From positions 1 through 31,922 of the forward strand of contig CAYWBW010000024.1 of NCBI GenBank assembly GCA_964456745.1: a stretch of DNA of 31,922 bases. Reading direction: 5' to 3'. The first letter of the stretch is position 1. Each line of letters starts with the position of its first letter. Below are positions 18,266 through 29,900 of this stretch, piece after piece. The notes below the pieces were generated by a model. It saw only the letters and a program-made list of their open reading frames with translations, ran no database searches and was not told the origin of the DNA. This DNA is from CAYWBW01 sp964456745. Lineage in GTDB: Bacteria > Patescibacteriota > Gracilibacteria > GCA-2401425 > JAJOLG01. Position numbers and translations under genes: made by a program.

Positions 18266-19055
18266 TTAAATTTGATGTTTTCTTAAAGTTCTCGCAGTTA
18301 TTTTAATTTTTGTATATTCTTCTTTTAATTTATTCAATTTCTTTTTTTGAGATTCATATTCTTCTTGTGTAAGTAGTACTTTGCGATAATTGTCTAATAA
18401 AAAAGATTCAGATTCGCTATCGTTTTTCTTTGTATTACAAGTTCTACATGCTGAGACTAAATTTGATTTGCAATTAGTCCAACCCCGTGTTTGTGGCACC
18501 AAATGGTCTAAATAAAAAGTATCTCTTTTTAGTTCGCAAAGACAATAAAAGCACTTGTAATCTTCCCCTTTTTAAAATTTCCACTCTCTTTTGTGGGTCA
18601 GTATAAAAATCATTTTTTGAGTTATCTATAACTTCTCCTCCTTTTTCTGAATCTTTTTTAATCATTTCTATGACTTCTCTGATTTCGGAAGGCAATCTAA
18701 CCTCATATTCGTTAATTTGTCCTGGTCTTGATGGTTTTTTAAAAACAATTTTCATCCTTACTAAATCATTAATACCTCTTTTTACTACATCATGAGACAT
18801 TGGTTTTCCCAAATCAGATAGTAAATTTTCACCGAGATCAGATAATTTAACAGAAACAACTCTTTTGCCTTCTTCGAAGTACGCTCTCTTGAAAAAAAGA
18901 ATATACATGACAAATGGTCTAACTTTTAATAGTCTTGATAAATATTTAGTAGCATAATCAAATTCTTTGATAAAATCACTTATTGAAATAGATTCATATA
19001 CTGATTCTTTTCCAGTTTTAACGAGTTTTTCTACATTGTCTTTAATGTAGTTCAT
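18266..19055 (-). pseudogene. HNH endonuclease, frameshifted
   Basis: Two overlapping frames together make one HNH nuclease. Frame 1 (from the ATG at 19055) gives an N-terminal helical, winged-helix-like part (ISDFIKEFDYATKYLSRLLK ... HDVVKRGINDLVRMKIVFKK) up to DPQKRVEILKR. The nuclease core is in another frame and reads CFYCLCELKRDTFYLDHLVP, then NLVSACRTCNTKKND, with two Cys-x2-Cys pairs and the DH of the HNH motif, ending at 18266. The switch lies near an A5G4 run at about 18570; removing one G restores a single frame. It may be a real inactivating mutation, a sequencing slip or a programmed shift. Every glycine is GGN and none is UGA, so it was probably acquired recently from a standard-code source. 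It is divergent from the KilA-N gene. Confidence 0.72.
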
Positions 19056-19155
19056 TATTGTTATATAATTAAATAATTCTTTTGAAGTATATTAATTTTA
19101 TCGTATTTAGGCGAGGATATTCCTTTTAAAAAATAAGCACAAAAAAAGTAAAATC

Positions 19156-19665
19156 ATGAAACAAATCATAAATGTAAAAGGCAGTGAAGTTACATTGTAT
19201 TCACAAAATCAAGATGATTTTATTTCGTTAACAGATATTGCAAGATATAAAAATCCAGATTTTCCAAAAGATGTAGTAAAGAACTGGATGAGAAATATTA
19301 ACACTGTTGAGTATCTTGGTTTATGGGAAAGATTAAATAATCCAAGCTTTAAAGGGGTGGATTTCGACCCCATTATAAAAGAGGCATGAAAGAATGTCTT
19401 TGTACTATCTCTAAGTAAGTGGATAGAGTCAGTAAAAGCTATTTGAATAATAGTAAAAAGATGAAAAGCATGAGGGGCTTATGCACATAAAGATATTGCT
19501 TTTAAGTTCGCTAGCTGGATTTCTGTTGAATTTGAATTATATCTAATAAAAGAGTTTCAAAAATTAAAACAAGATGAAGTACAAGTTAAATCTTTAGAGT
19601 GGAGTGTAAAATGTCAACCGGAATCTCTAATTGTGCATAAACCGGAACGTATAATTGTGCATTAA
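19156..19665 (+). CDS. KilA-N domain protein, 3' end replaced by IS end
   Basis: A 169-residue product whose first ~145 residues form a KilA-N domain, a phage-type DNA-binding module: FISLTDIARYKNPDFPKDVV, KNWMRNINTVEYLGLWERLN, then GGAYAHKDIAFKFASWISVE and FELYLIKEFQKLK. From 19612 the sequence becomes the end of an IS21-like element, so the last residues (CQPESLIVHKPERIIVH) are encoded by IS repeats, and the normal C-terminal domain is lost. KilA-N proteins are usually phage or integrated-element genes, often with a C-terminal ORF6N-like or antirepressor part. Glycine use is mixed (GGN in the first half, UGA in the second). Whether the shortened protein is functional is unknown. Confidence 0.8.
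19612..19662. mobile_element. IS21-like element end with paired subterminal repeats
   Basis: It begins TGTCA and carries two 22-nt direct repeats, 19617-19638 and 19641-19662, matching at 18 of 22 positions (ACCGGAA-4 nt-TAATTGTGCAT). Multiple subterminal repeats inside a TG-starting end are typical of the IS21 family. istB lies next to it; no matching opposite end was found, because istA is truncated. Confidence 0.65.
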
Positions 19666-19681
19666 TTGTAAAGTTCTGTAA

Positions 19682-19718
19682 GGAATGGAGTAAGGAGCGA
19701 AGCTCCGAACGACATTCC
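19682..19718. repeat. GC-rich nested hairpin
   Basis: GGAATG (19682-19687) pairs with CATTCC (19713-19718), and inside it GGAGC-GAA-GCTCC (19694-19706) forms a perfect stem. It is far richer in GC than its surroundings and lies between the IS end and the istB stop. It may be an IS21 terminator or another short palindromic repeat. Confidence 0.6.
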
Positions 19719-19748
19719 ATTAAGATTTTTGTTTTTTATATTTATTAT

Positions 19749-20504
19749 TTACTTTTTTATTTCATTTTTGTTTTTATGATCTCTTACTCTATAACTTTCT
19801 CATTTAATGTAAAATGGAGTACAGTGATGAATAAGTCTATCAATGATTGCAGTTGCTAAAACCTTATCAAAAAATATAGATTCCCATTCATCAAATGTCT
19901 TATTTGATGTAATTATTATTGAACTATTTTCATATCTTTTTGAGACTATTTCAAAGAAGTCATTAATTGTATGTTGAGACAGAGGCTTGAATCATAATTC
20001 ATCTAGTACAAGTAGATCAGGAGCCAGGTATTGCTTTACTTTAGCATAGTAAGTTCAATCAGCTTTTCATCTATGCAAATTGTCAATCATATCTGATACT
20101 GTTGTGAAAAGAACTTTATATCAAGCAAGTAATGCTTTTTGAGCTATTGATGCTGCAAGATGAGTTTTTTATGTTCATGGTTGTCACATAAGTATAATGT
20201 TCTCATTCTTTTCTATAAATTTACATGTAGCTAAATCAAATATTTGCTTTTTATTTAGTTTAGGTTGGAAATTAAAATCATATTCCTCTAATGTCTTATT
20301 GTGAGGAAGGCTAGATCTTGATCTTCTTCTTTTTAGACTGTTACTTTCTCTGTTAGTATTTTCATCTTCTAATAGAAGCTCTAAAAACTCAGTGTAAGAC
20401 AGGTTCCTTTCAGATGCTTCTTTGTTTCTTACTTCAACCGACCTTGCCATTCAGGCAAGTTTAAGATTCTGAAGTGATTTTGTTATTTGTGTTGAATTGT
20501 TCAT
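19749..20504 (-). pseudogene. istB: istB-like ATPase with a nonsense codon in Walker A
   Basis: A 252-codon frame of the IS21 helper ATPase IstB, related to DnaC, which assists target selection for the transposase. The start is MNNSTQITKSLQNLKLAGM at 20504. The conserved segments FLELLLEDE, DMIDNLHRGKADGTYY, LLVLDELGFKPLSQ (Walker B), IVSKRYENSSIIITSNK and HCTPFYIKGESYRVRDH are all present and in frame. The Walker A, however, reads GQPGT-stop-KTHLA: the codon at 20169-20171 is TAA where Gly is required, while the two glycines just before it are UGA. One G-to-A transition in a UGA glycine codon explains this. The rest is intact, so the mutation is recent. istA, normally upstream, is only a fragment. 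Confidence 0.85.
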
Positions 20505-20528
20505 GGTATCTTGTGGTTAAATTATAAA

Positions 20529-21176
20529 TTATAAATTATAAAATAATGTTTGAGCATAATAAGATAAAGATCTAACAAGTTTCCCTGTTTTATTTTTATC
20601 ATTTGAATTATGCTCATTCAAATAATCCGGTAATTCTTCTTTGTAATATCAATTCTGACACATGTTTAATATTACTTGATATGTATACACTTCATAAGCA
20701 AGTGCACGCTTACATGACAAATCTAAAACTTCATTTCAATACTTCTTTTGAAGACTTAGGATTCATTTAACTGATCTGTACCAATTATCAGGATTTACTT
20801 CTTTGATTTTTAATGAATGTCTATATGCATATTCTCAAATATCTTTCATTTTTGAGAGTTGATTGAATTGATATTCAGTTTGAAGATCTTGTCTTTTGTA
20901 ATCCGGATAATGAGACTGCTTGGTACAGTATTCTCATTTTTTATCTATGAGCTTATTATGAACAGCAACAATACCATTGGTCTTAACATCGTAGATTTTT
21001 ATGAGATTTTTTCATATTTTTACATCAACATAATTTCATATTTGTTTATATGGTACTGAGTAATAGTTTGATCAGATTGACACATGACATGTTGTGCTCA
21101 CTTTTCTTCTTTCTACTGTAAATACTTCCCAAGCTTTTTCAGGAAGCTTAATTAGTTTTGATGTTATTAGATATTC
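20529..21176 (-). pseudogene. istA: istA-like transposase, C-terminal fragment
   Basis: An open frame of 215 residues, without a start codon, matching the part of IstA after the DDE catalytic core: the Mu-type beta-barrel segment KLPEKAWEVFTVERRKVS, then HVSIGSNYYSVPYKQIGNYV and VKTNGIVAVHNKLI, and the helical tail SVKGILSLQKKYGNEVLDL. The N-terminal helix-turn-helix and the acidic DDE residues are absent; upstream of 21177 the frame meets TAG and the similarity stops. It lies 24 nt upstream of istB, as in IS21. With istB interrupted and istA cut, the element is dead. Confidence 0.78.
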
Positions 21177-21418
21177 CTATAAATAAGCCATAAAACATAT
21201 AATAAGTATTAAAATAATTGAGTTTTTCAGTAAAAAGCAAGGTTATGTAAGGTTCTATGTAATCTTATTTATATAATAATTACATCTTGATTACACATAT
21301 TATTAGCTTTTAATAAACAATATATCACTATTATATACATAATAATGACTAAGATTCCTATAAGTTAGCCATACCCATTGAAAATGTCATCATTTGCCAT
21401 CATTGATGAAACATGTAT

Positions 21419-21688
21419 TTAAGGAAACTTCTTATACACATCTTTTCTATGCAACAATCTAAGCATGAAAATCTTATTATTATTTATTTTTATTCAAACT
21501 CTGTAATCTCAAATTCTTATTCTGTAAAAAGATTTAAATCATTTTAATTTCTCTAAATCTACAATATCCAATTCACCAATATTACTTACCTTGTTTATGT
21601 ATCAGATGATATTATTCAATTTTATCAGTATGTTCTTGTCTACTTTTTTCAGATCCTTAAAAAAAGTATTTTTATATATTATTTTCAT
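21419..21688 (-). CDS. RelE/ParE-family toxin (module 1)
   Basis: An 89-residue small basic protein with the RelE fold pattern: a helical N-terminus (MKIIYKNTFFKDLKKVDKN), then the strand pair FYRIRIGDYRVGIKI and the C-terminal IFMLRLLHRKDVYKKFP. RelE toxins cut mRNA on the ribosome and are neutralised by the adjacent antitoxin. The start codon at 21686-21688 overlaps the 3' end of the upstream gene by 10 nt, so the pair is coupled. Gly in RIGDYR is UGA. The Arg in YRIRIG and the C-terminal His-Arg are at positions usually important for activity, so the toxin is probably intact. Confidence 0.87.
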
Positions 21689-21876
21689 TTAGTATTTTTA
21701 TCTAAAAAATCTAATACTATATTTTCGTCAATATTCGCATCATTTTCTGATTTTTGAAGTATATTTCAAAATAATTTATCCTCAATTCATTCTTTATTTT
21801 CAAATAAATAAAGTATAAATTCTCATAAAGATATTTCTTTTTTTCATACATCAATGTCTGTTAATACAACACTCAT
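21679..21876 (-). CDS. Putative antitoxin (module 1)
   Basis: A 65-residue acidic protein (MSVVLTDIDVGKKEISLGEF ... DEENIVLDFLDKNTKGK-like C-terminus) directly upstream of and overlapping the RelE-like toxin. Order, overlap and acidity fit a type II antitoxin. I do not recognise a specific DNA-binding fold, although the short N-terminal strand could be a ribbon-helix-helix or Phd-type beginning. It is too short for a standard-code search because four glycines are UGA. Assignment rests on position. Confidence 0.6.
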
Positions 21877-22006
21877 AATAAATAATTAATTTTATATACA
21901 TAAATATTAGCACAAATTATTCAATAATTCAAGCCTCAGTCATTCTCTAGTTTTACAGAATATCTTATGATAACATGTAATTTTTATTATTCAATATTAA
22001 TTTATA

Positions 22007-22282
22007 TTATATTCTCTTGTTAAACTTTTCATAAACTACAGATCTGTGCTTAATTGCAAATATTTTTATAGAATTATTATTAATTTTAAATATAACTCTA
22101 TAGTTTCACACTCTTAATTTTAAATATCATTTTAATGATTTTCTAAGTCGTAATCAAAAAATTTCAGGTCTTGATGATAATTTATCTTCAATGGCTGATT
22201 TAATAATATTTTTTTCTTTATTTCACAATGATTTTATATCTTCTGAAACAACTTTTTCGTGATATTTAATTTTATATTTCAT
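22007..22282 (-). CDS. RelE/ParE-family toxin (module 2)
   Basis: A 91-residue RelE-like toxin: MKYKIKYHEKVVSEDIKSLG, a helical region (IIKSAIEDKLSSRPEIFG), then the family core LRKSLKGYLKLRVGNYRVIF and the C-terminal IKIFAIKHRSVVYEKF. This is the closer match to classic RelE, with its L.G...LRVG.YRV pattern and C-terminal H-R-Y. The start (22280-22282) shares one base with the stop of the upstream antitoxin (TAATG). UGA encodes the glycines of LKG and VGN, so standard-code annotation would miss the gene altogether. Confidence 0.92.
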
Positions 22283-22503
22283 TAAATCCAAGCATTATCA
22301 TGATCAATAAATTTAGCATTTTTATTATCTCTTGATTCAGCAATCATATTAAAAACTTCGTCTTCTTCAATTTCTAGCGCATTTTTAATAAGCTCTGTTG
22401 CTTTAGATGATACACTCATATCGTCTCTATTAGCTAAGTGTTCTATTGTCATTGTGATATTTTCAGGGGGGGTTATGTTTATACGTTTTTTAGTAGTTGT
22501 CAT
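22282..22503 (-). CDS. RHH-type antitoxin (module 2)
   Basis: A 73-residue protein with a ribbon-helix-helix pattern: strand KKRINITPP, helix ENITMTIEHLANRDD, turn MSVSSKA, helix TELIKNALEIEEDE, then a charged tail (FIDHDNAWI) that would wrap the toxin. RHH antitoxins repress their own promoter and neutralise the toxin encoded next to them. It contains no glycine at all and so reads identically in either code. Its stop overlaps the toxin start by one base. Confidence 0.82.
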   Translation of the reverse strand: MTTTKKRINITPPENITMTIEHLANRDDMSVSSKATELIKNALEIEEDEVFNMIAESRDNKNAKFIDHDNAWI

Positions 22504-22650
22504 AAATATTAATTTAATTAGTGTAACATAAGTGTAGCATATTAAATAATATATTTCAAATATTTTTCAGAATTATTATATAAATATTAAAAATGATATT
22601 GTTTAATAAGATATTAAATGAAATAATTTAACTAACTTAAATTAATAAAT

Positions 22651-23826
22651 ATGAAATCAGAATACAGTAGTAATATTTGGAAAATATCAATGATCCAATC
22701 TTTAAGTTATGATTATTTGCTTTGGTGAATTTATGTAATATATATGATTAGCAAAGGATTGTCATTGTCAGAGGTATCTATAGTGATATCTGCCTGGTTT
22801 GCGTTTGCGACTCTTTGACAAATTCCTTGATGAATGTTTGCAGATAATTTGGGGTACAAGACTAGTATTGTTTGCTGAAGTGTTTTAACACTTATTTGAA
22901 TAAGTTTTTTTGCTTTCAGTACAGATTTTATATGATTTTTTGTTTGATATTCGATATATTGATTTGGTTCGGCTTTGATTACAGGGGCTGATGAGGCTTT
23001 GGTTTATGAGTGATTAAAGCAAGATAGGCAAGAGAAGGATTTTAAAAAAATAATTTGAAAAATTCATTTTAATATCAATATTTATGCTATGGTTGCTAGT
23101 ATTGCTTGATGATTTTTGTATTCATATTTTTTGCCAATTACACCATTTGTTGTACAAATTTGATTATCAATAATTGGGCTACTTGCAGCTATCACAATTA
23201 AGCCTGTTCCACAAAAAACAATTCAGCTAAATGTAATCAATCAAATTAAAGAAAGTTTTTCTTATGCTATTGGTACTAAGAGTTTTTCTAAGGTATTTAT
23301 TTTCTCAGCTATTATTTGAAGTGTTTCAATATCTTTATTTCAATACTTACAACCTTTTTATAAAAGTTTAGAAATTGATGAGAAATTCTTTTGAATAATT
23401 GCTGCAATAACTTTTTTATTTAGATGATTAGGTTCTCTTTATGCAAATAAACTTTGAAAATTATTTTCCATTGATCATTATTTAGTACTTCATGCTACTG
23501 TATTTAGTCTTTTTTTAATAATTATGCAACGCTTAGCAAATATACCAATTCTTTGTGTGATAATATTGGCGTTATTTTTTCTTAGATGACTTTATGAGCC
23601 TACAATTTGAACTTTTATAAATGAAAAAGTATCTGGTGAGATGAGAGCAACTATGTTATCAACAAATAGCCAAATACGTTATCTTGTTTCTTCTTTAACC
23701 TTACTTTGAATTTGATATATTGCTGACAAATACTCTCTAAATACAGGATTTTTTTGATTAAGTATTTTGTCTATGGTATTTTTGATAATTTATGTATTAA
23801 GTTTGAGAAAAGTTAAAATTGAGTAA
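22651..23826 (+). CDS. MFS permease
   Basis: A 391-residue permease of the major facilitator superfamily with about twelve membrane helices. Visible family features: GQIPGGMFADNLGYKTSIV as motif A between helices 2 and 3, YGFGSALITGADEALVYE in helices 4-5, and the second-half counterpart LGIGYIADKYSLNTGFFG. The pattern resembles drug or sugar efflux permeases; substrate unknown. The start is ATG at 22651 after an AT-rich leader, and the stop TAA at 23824-23826. It is divergent from toxin-antitoxin module 2 and upstream of the giant lipoprotein gene on the same strand, 151 bp apart, so they may or may not share a transcript. Confidence 0.88.
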
Positions 23827-23977
23827 TTGCTTTGTATCTATAAAAACTCTTGTATTATATAATTTCTATATTAAAATGGCATAAAATATTAGAAAATAAA
23901 TAGATAATATAATATTTTATTAAATAAATAAAAACCTGTTTTACAAAGTAAATTTATACAAATAATTACTGTATATA

Positions 23978-26900
23978 ATGTTAAACTGCTTAGTACCAGG
24001 TGCAAATACTGAAGACAGAAATCAAATTAATGAGGTAGCTTGTGAAAGGCTTTGAAATACTGTAATAAATCGAATAAAGAAATGACTTAGATATTTATTG
24101 CTTATTTCTCTCTGAGTTAGCACTGCTTCTTGTTGATGATCTGATTGATCAGAATCAGAAAGAGCAGTTAAATCTTGATGAAGTACAATTACAGATACTA
24201 CTTCAGTGGCATATAGTCAGATAGTAAGTTTAATAGATATTTGATCTGTGAGATCTTGATGAGAATATGAGCTTATAGATCTTGATTATTCAGGTTGAAA
24301 GGTGCTGCTTACTATTAAAGATTTGGATGATTGAAAAAGTGACGGGGTAATTCAAGTTGATTTATCAAATCCAGATCTTGAATGATTAAATTGAGTGTTA
24401 ATTAGACAAAGTAAAAAAGCCACTAACGAAACTACTTGAGTTCTAAGTGAAATAAGTAGGTCTTATTATATTGATTTAAATGAAGAATTTGATAATCAGA
24501 ATGAAGAAGGGGAGAGCTTATTTGTAATGAATTGAGCCACTACACTGGTTGCTCAATTAATTGAAACTAATTCATTAAGTAAGCAGGATGCAAGCGCGAT
24601 CGTTGCAAATGCTCTTTGAATACAGGTTGAAGATATTGAATTATCTGATCCTTCTCCATATGTTAAGACTCAAATTTTTAAAGTTGATGTGCTTTTAAAA
24701 ATTCTTTCAGCTAACCTTGATGAATCAAAAGATGTAAATAAATTGATATCATCTATTATTTATAATAATACTATAATTTCTTGAAACTTAGTTTCTTGAA
24801 TTAATATTTTTTCTCAAAATGGTTTGCAATCAGTGTTTATTGAATGAGATGTTAATGATGATAAAAAAGATGCAATTAGTGATATGTATGAATATTTAGA
24901 TTCAAACAATGTTACCAGTAGTAATGCTACAGAGCTTGAAGAAATGTTAGAGGATTATAATATTGCAGTAGATTCTGATTGAGATGATCAGGATGTTATT
25001 ATTGAACCTGATCCAGTTGTAGTCTTGCCTTCTTACCCGGATCCAGATTTAACTCTTCCTCCAGATCCTGATATAGCTGATGAACCTGAAATTATTGAAA
25101 ATATTGTTAATAAAAGCACGCAAGTATTTACAATTGCTGAAGATTCTTCTTTAAGACTTGGCTATGAGAGTTTAGATTTGTGATGAAATATTGTTTCAAA
25201 ATCATTATTAGTAGGTCCAGAAAAATGAAAATTTGAGTTTTGAAAAAATATGTTTCGTTATAGACCATATAAAAATGAAAATTGAAATGATACTTTTACT
25301 CTTAGTTTTGAAAACATAAAATGAGAGGTTTTTGAAATAGAATATATTATTTTAATAGATGCTTTTAATGATTATCCTTATATAAAATGAATAAGTGCTA
25401 AAAAATTAGATGACTGAAGGATAGAAGTTGAGTTTGATAATTTTGATGCTGATTGAAACGAAATAACTATTGAAATGAATCATGAAAAGTTAAATCCAAA
25501 TATTGATATGCAAATTGTCTGAAATAAGGTTTATTATGAAGCTTTGGCTGAAGATAGTGAATTTATTAATGATAACTTATATTTACTTTTTAAAGAAGGT
25601 TCAGGGTGAAATGATTATCATGTTTGGTTTTCTGCAGATATAACAAAAAACAATTGAGTTCCCGATATTTGATGATCAATAATAACTAGGGCATTTTCTG
25701 AAAATAGGACTATGTCATGATATTGTCATTTCCCTTTTGATACAATAGATATAAATATAAATGATACAAATTGAATTAATTTAATAACTCCTCCTGTGAA
25801 TTGAAAGGTGGCAATACAGTGATATCACTGTAATTCTTTTGGAAATGAGAATATTATTTATAATTATGATATAGATAATATTCATGGTACATTTTTTTGA
25901 ATTTATAGCGCATTAAGTTCAGTAAATTCTTATTGTCATAATGTACTTAAGCCCAAAGAATGAAATTATCTTCAAGAAGATCTAGAAGCAGATTTTAACA
26001 GAGCAAAGTTATATTATAATGACAGCTATTCTTTGGATAAAGAGTACTCAAGGAAAAGTCATGTAGTATATAATTCAACTTCACAGTGGAATGTTTGAGA
26101 TTTTTTTAGCTTAGATTATGATGATTGAACTTGAGAAATTAGGCAGATGAATTATCCTATTGCTCCTTATTTAAAAGCGAAACAGGTAAGTGTAAATGTT
26201 AATAGTCAACTAGACTTTGATATATTAAAATTATTTCCATTTCATAGAGATTTAGATAAGAGTCAGGAGTTTATAAGTGAAAATGTGCAAATACTTGGAG
26301 TAGATTTTTCTACCGAGCATTGAGTTGTATCTGAAGAAGTAAGTGATTTATGAGATGTATTTTATAGGTATATTCCAAATATAGATTATTATTGAAATGA
26401 TAACGTGACTTTTAGATATTCGGTTAAATGAATTGATTGAGAGTATTATGGTAAAATTCCTTTAAGGATAAATGCAATTCCACAAGTGTCTTGAGAATTT
26501 TCTGCTCAAATTGATGAAAATCAAGATGTTTCATTTGATTTAAGTGTTAGTGATGCTGATTGAGACCAGGTAAGTATTGCTATTGAAAATCCTGCCAATA
26601 TTTGAATAGTGACTTTTGGTACATGATGAAATATTATATATACAGCTAATCCAGATGAATACTGAGATGATTCTTTTACTATTAAGATAGATGATTGAAA
26701 TTCATGAGTTGTTTATAAGGATTTTGAGGTAAAAATAAATCCAAATTATGTAAGATTGTTAAAAGAAGCAAAGATAGCAAAGGATGGTTTGACTATAAGG
26801 ATTAAGGAGCTTGAAGAGTTGTTGTTAGAACAAGTTGAGTTATTTGAACCACATGCAAATACAGGAATTAGTTTAGATATGACAGAGCAAGAGCTTAGTG

Positions 26901-29900
26901 ATATAATAAATAATTATGATTTTAATTGAGGGGCGAAACCAGAATATGAAGCTTGAAGCAAGAAACATAATGTATATGATAAAAATTCTCCAGATTGGGA
27001 TCATTATGATGTAGATAAGAATAATTTACCTTTTAAGTTTTGGCATAGGCAGGAGTATTTTAGTAGCTGAAATTATAAATGACCTGTATGAGCATTTTAC
27101 TGACAATCATATTATTCAGAGTATAGAAAGACAAGTGTTATTAAGGAAAAGATAAGAAAACATGATACAATTTTAAAATATATAAAAGAAAAAGAAGCTT
27201 ATGATATTGCGATGCAAAATATTGAATATAAAGAAGAGTTATCAGAAGCAAAATTAAGACTTAATCAGTTATTAGTTGATATAATTGATTATGAAGCTGA
27301 AGTTTTTGGTTTAGAAAATGATCCACAATTAACTCAGATAAAAATTGATAAATATCAAGAGAGTCTAGAGGTATTAAGAATACAATGATTTGATTATTAC
27401 TTAGATTATATACCTTTAACAGTTGTTTTGGATGATCAGTGAGATGATTTAGATTCTCCAAAATTAAAAGTTCAATGTGCTAGATGAGTTCAGACTGTGA
27501 GTTTTGAATACAAGGAAGAATACCTTGAATTTATTCAAATGCTTAAAGAGGTTTTTTGAGTTGATATACAATGAGGCTTAATAGATAGAATAAGTTTATT
27601 AGATACACAAAAATGGTATTGATTTACTCATAAGTATGAAAGTAAATCAAGTGCATTGTTGAATGAAAAAATTCATGAGTATAAGATGAATAGTGATTTT
27701 ATATTTGTTAGGAAATTATTACATAAACTTCCTAAGAATATCACTCTTGGATATCCAAGATTTTGAATGCATGCTCCAGTTATTAAAATAGTTTTTCATG
27801 AAGATGATGATGGAGACTTAGACAGTGTTGAATATATGCCAAAAACAGCAGAGCAATATAGAGATTTTATTGAAACTTTTAAGGATAGGTGATATATATC
27901 AAGTGTTTATGCAGATGATATTATTTGAGCTCTTGAATGAAATTTGTCTCATGATTGGTCTTTCTTTAATTGAAGATTAAAGACTCTTGGTGAATGAAAA
28001 ACAGATGAGGATCTGAAGGCATTGTGGGAGCAGAGTAGTCAAAAGGCTAGCAATAATAAAGTACTTCCAGATTTAATTATTGCAAAGGATCCATTTACCT
28101 TAGGTATTCGTCCAATAAGTAGCTATGTTTATGCGCCAGAGGTTTCCATTTTATATAGTTCATCTCTTAATGAAGAGGAAAGAATTACTTTTTCTTCACC
28201 TGCAGATTTAGCTTCTTTTATAAATTGAATCAAAGGAAATGTAAAGCAGATTGCTTTACCATGATGAGATATAAAAGTATGAGAAGATAGTTATGATTTA
28301 TTTAATGATTATATGTCTGAATTAAGTTTATTGACCGAAATGGGGATAGTATGGAGTGGTTTTAATAGTAGTCTTTGATCATGGGATGATCCTGAATATT
28401 GTGATCCAGTTTGAACTGACGCAGAAATTTCCTGTTCACCAGAAGTTATCTTGTATCCATGAGTTTGAAATGACCAGCCATGAGTTGCTATTCCTGTAAT
28501 TGAGATATTAGAACCAGAAGAGGATAATTCGATTATATTAGCTCCACCAGACGAATCTATAGAATTTGTTTCTATAGCTTCATTGAGTGATTGTGATTGT
28601 TTTTTGTATAAATATAAAGATATTAATGGTCAAAATTATTTAAAAATTAGATATAGTGTTGAGTGAGTTAATTATTTTACCGGTTTGGCATGATATGGAT
28701 GAGAGTTGTCAGAAGATTATGTAACAAGTGAATTAACTAACATTGCTCAAAAGTTAGAAGCTATAAAATCTTGAAATAGTATTCCATCATTATTAGATTT
28801 AGAATTAAATTATAAGAGTAAACTTGAAGAATATACATATGTTGAAGGTGATATACATACTTTTATAAGACCATGAAATGAATGATTATATTTTGCATAT
28901 CGTGAGCTTTATCAAGTAGCTTTTTTGCAATATGCATTAAGTAATGATGAAGATGTTATAAGTGCGTATCATCAAGCTGCCACTAAAATCACAGAAAGTG
29001 AAATTGCAAAAGAAGAATTTAATCTTTGAAGACCTTTAACTAATAATGAAAAAGAAAATATAAATATTAAAATTTTACAAAATTTAAAGAATTGAGCTAT
29101 TGATTGAGCAGTGGATTTTGCTAAATGATATTATGAAGACGCAAAATTTTTATTAAGCTTAGAATTTGAAACAGTAAAAAAATGATTTTTATCTGCATTC
29201 AATGCTGCCTTAAATCCTGTAGAGACTGCTAGTAAACTTGCAGATATTGCAATTGAGCAGAAGGATATGATTGTGAAGTTTGTTTCTAAGGTGGACATAG
29301 TTGTTGGTTTTTTATGATCTGAGAAAATTTCTTACGGATGATCTTATTTATGAGTTGTTTTATTATGAGAATGATTAGACCCATTTTGAAAAATTACAAG
29401 TTTGTTAAAAATTGGGGAACGTCTTCATGGTATTTCAAATACCTTTAACACTAGAATTAGTGATGTAATGGTGAGGGCAAGTGCTATTTTAGAATTTAAG
29501 AAAAAAAGATTGGTAGATTTTATTGAGCTTAATCAATGAAAGCTAGATAATTTAATTTTAAGACATGTTGATGTATTGGATTTGCATAAAAAAAATGTTT
29601 GAGAATTGAATGATGTATTATCTGAAGTAAGTGATTTCTGATTAAAATTAAGCGATGTTTCAATAAAATGACTTGATAGGATCGCGGAGAAGTCTTTATT
29701 AGATTATAAATGAGAAGTTAAACTTAGTGATTTTAAGGATGTGGTTAGATCAAAAATTATTATTGAAAGCAAAAGAGATGTTGATAAAATTGTTGCTAGA
29801 TTGGAGCAATGGAAAATTGATTTTAAATCTAGTTGAAAAGGTGGGGTAACCGTAAGTAATAATATGTCAGATGGTTGAATAGCAGATAGTTGATTTAGAA

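Noticed and set aside
21165..21375. Similar strings TTCCTATAAATAAGCCATA and TTCCTATAAGTTAGCCATA as possible IS end repeats or att sites
   Set aside because: Only about 17 nt of imperfect match in AT-rich DNA, with no TG terminus or target duplication visible.
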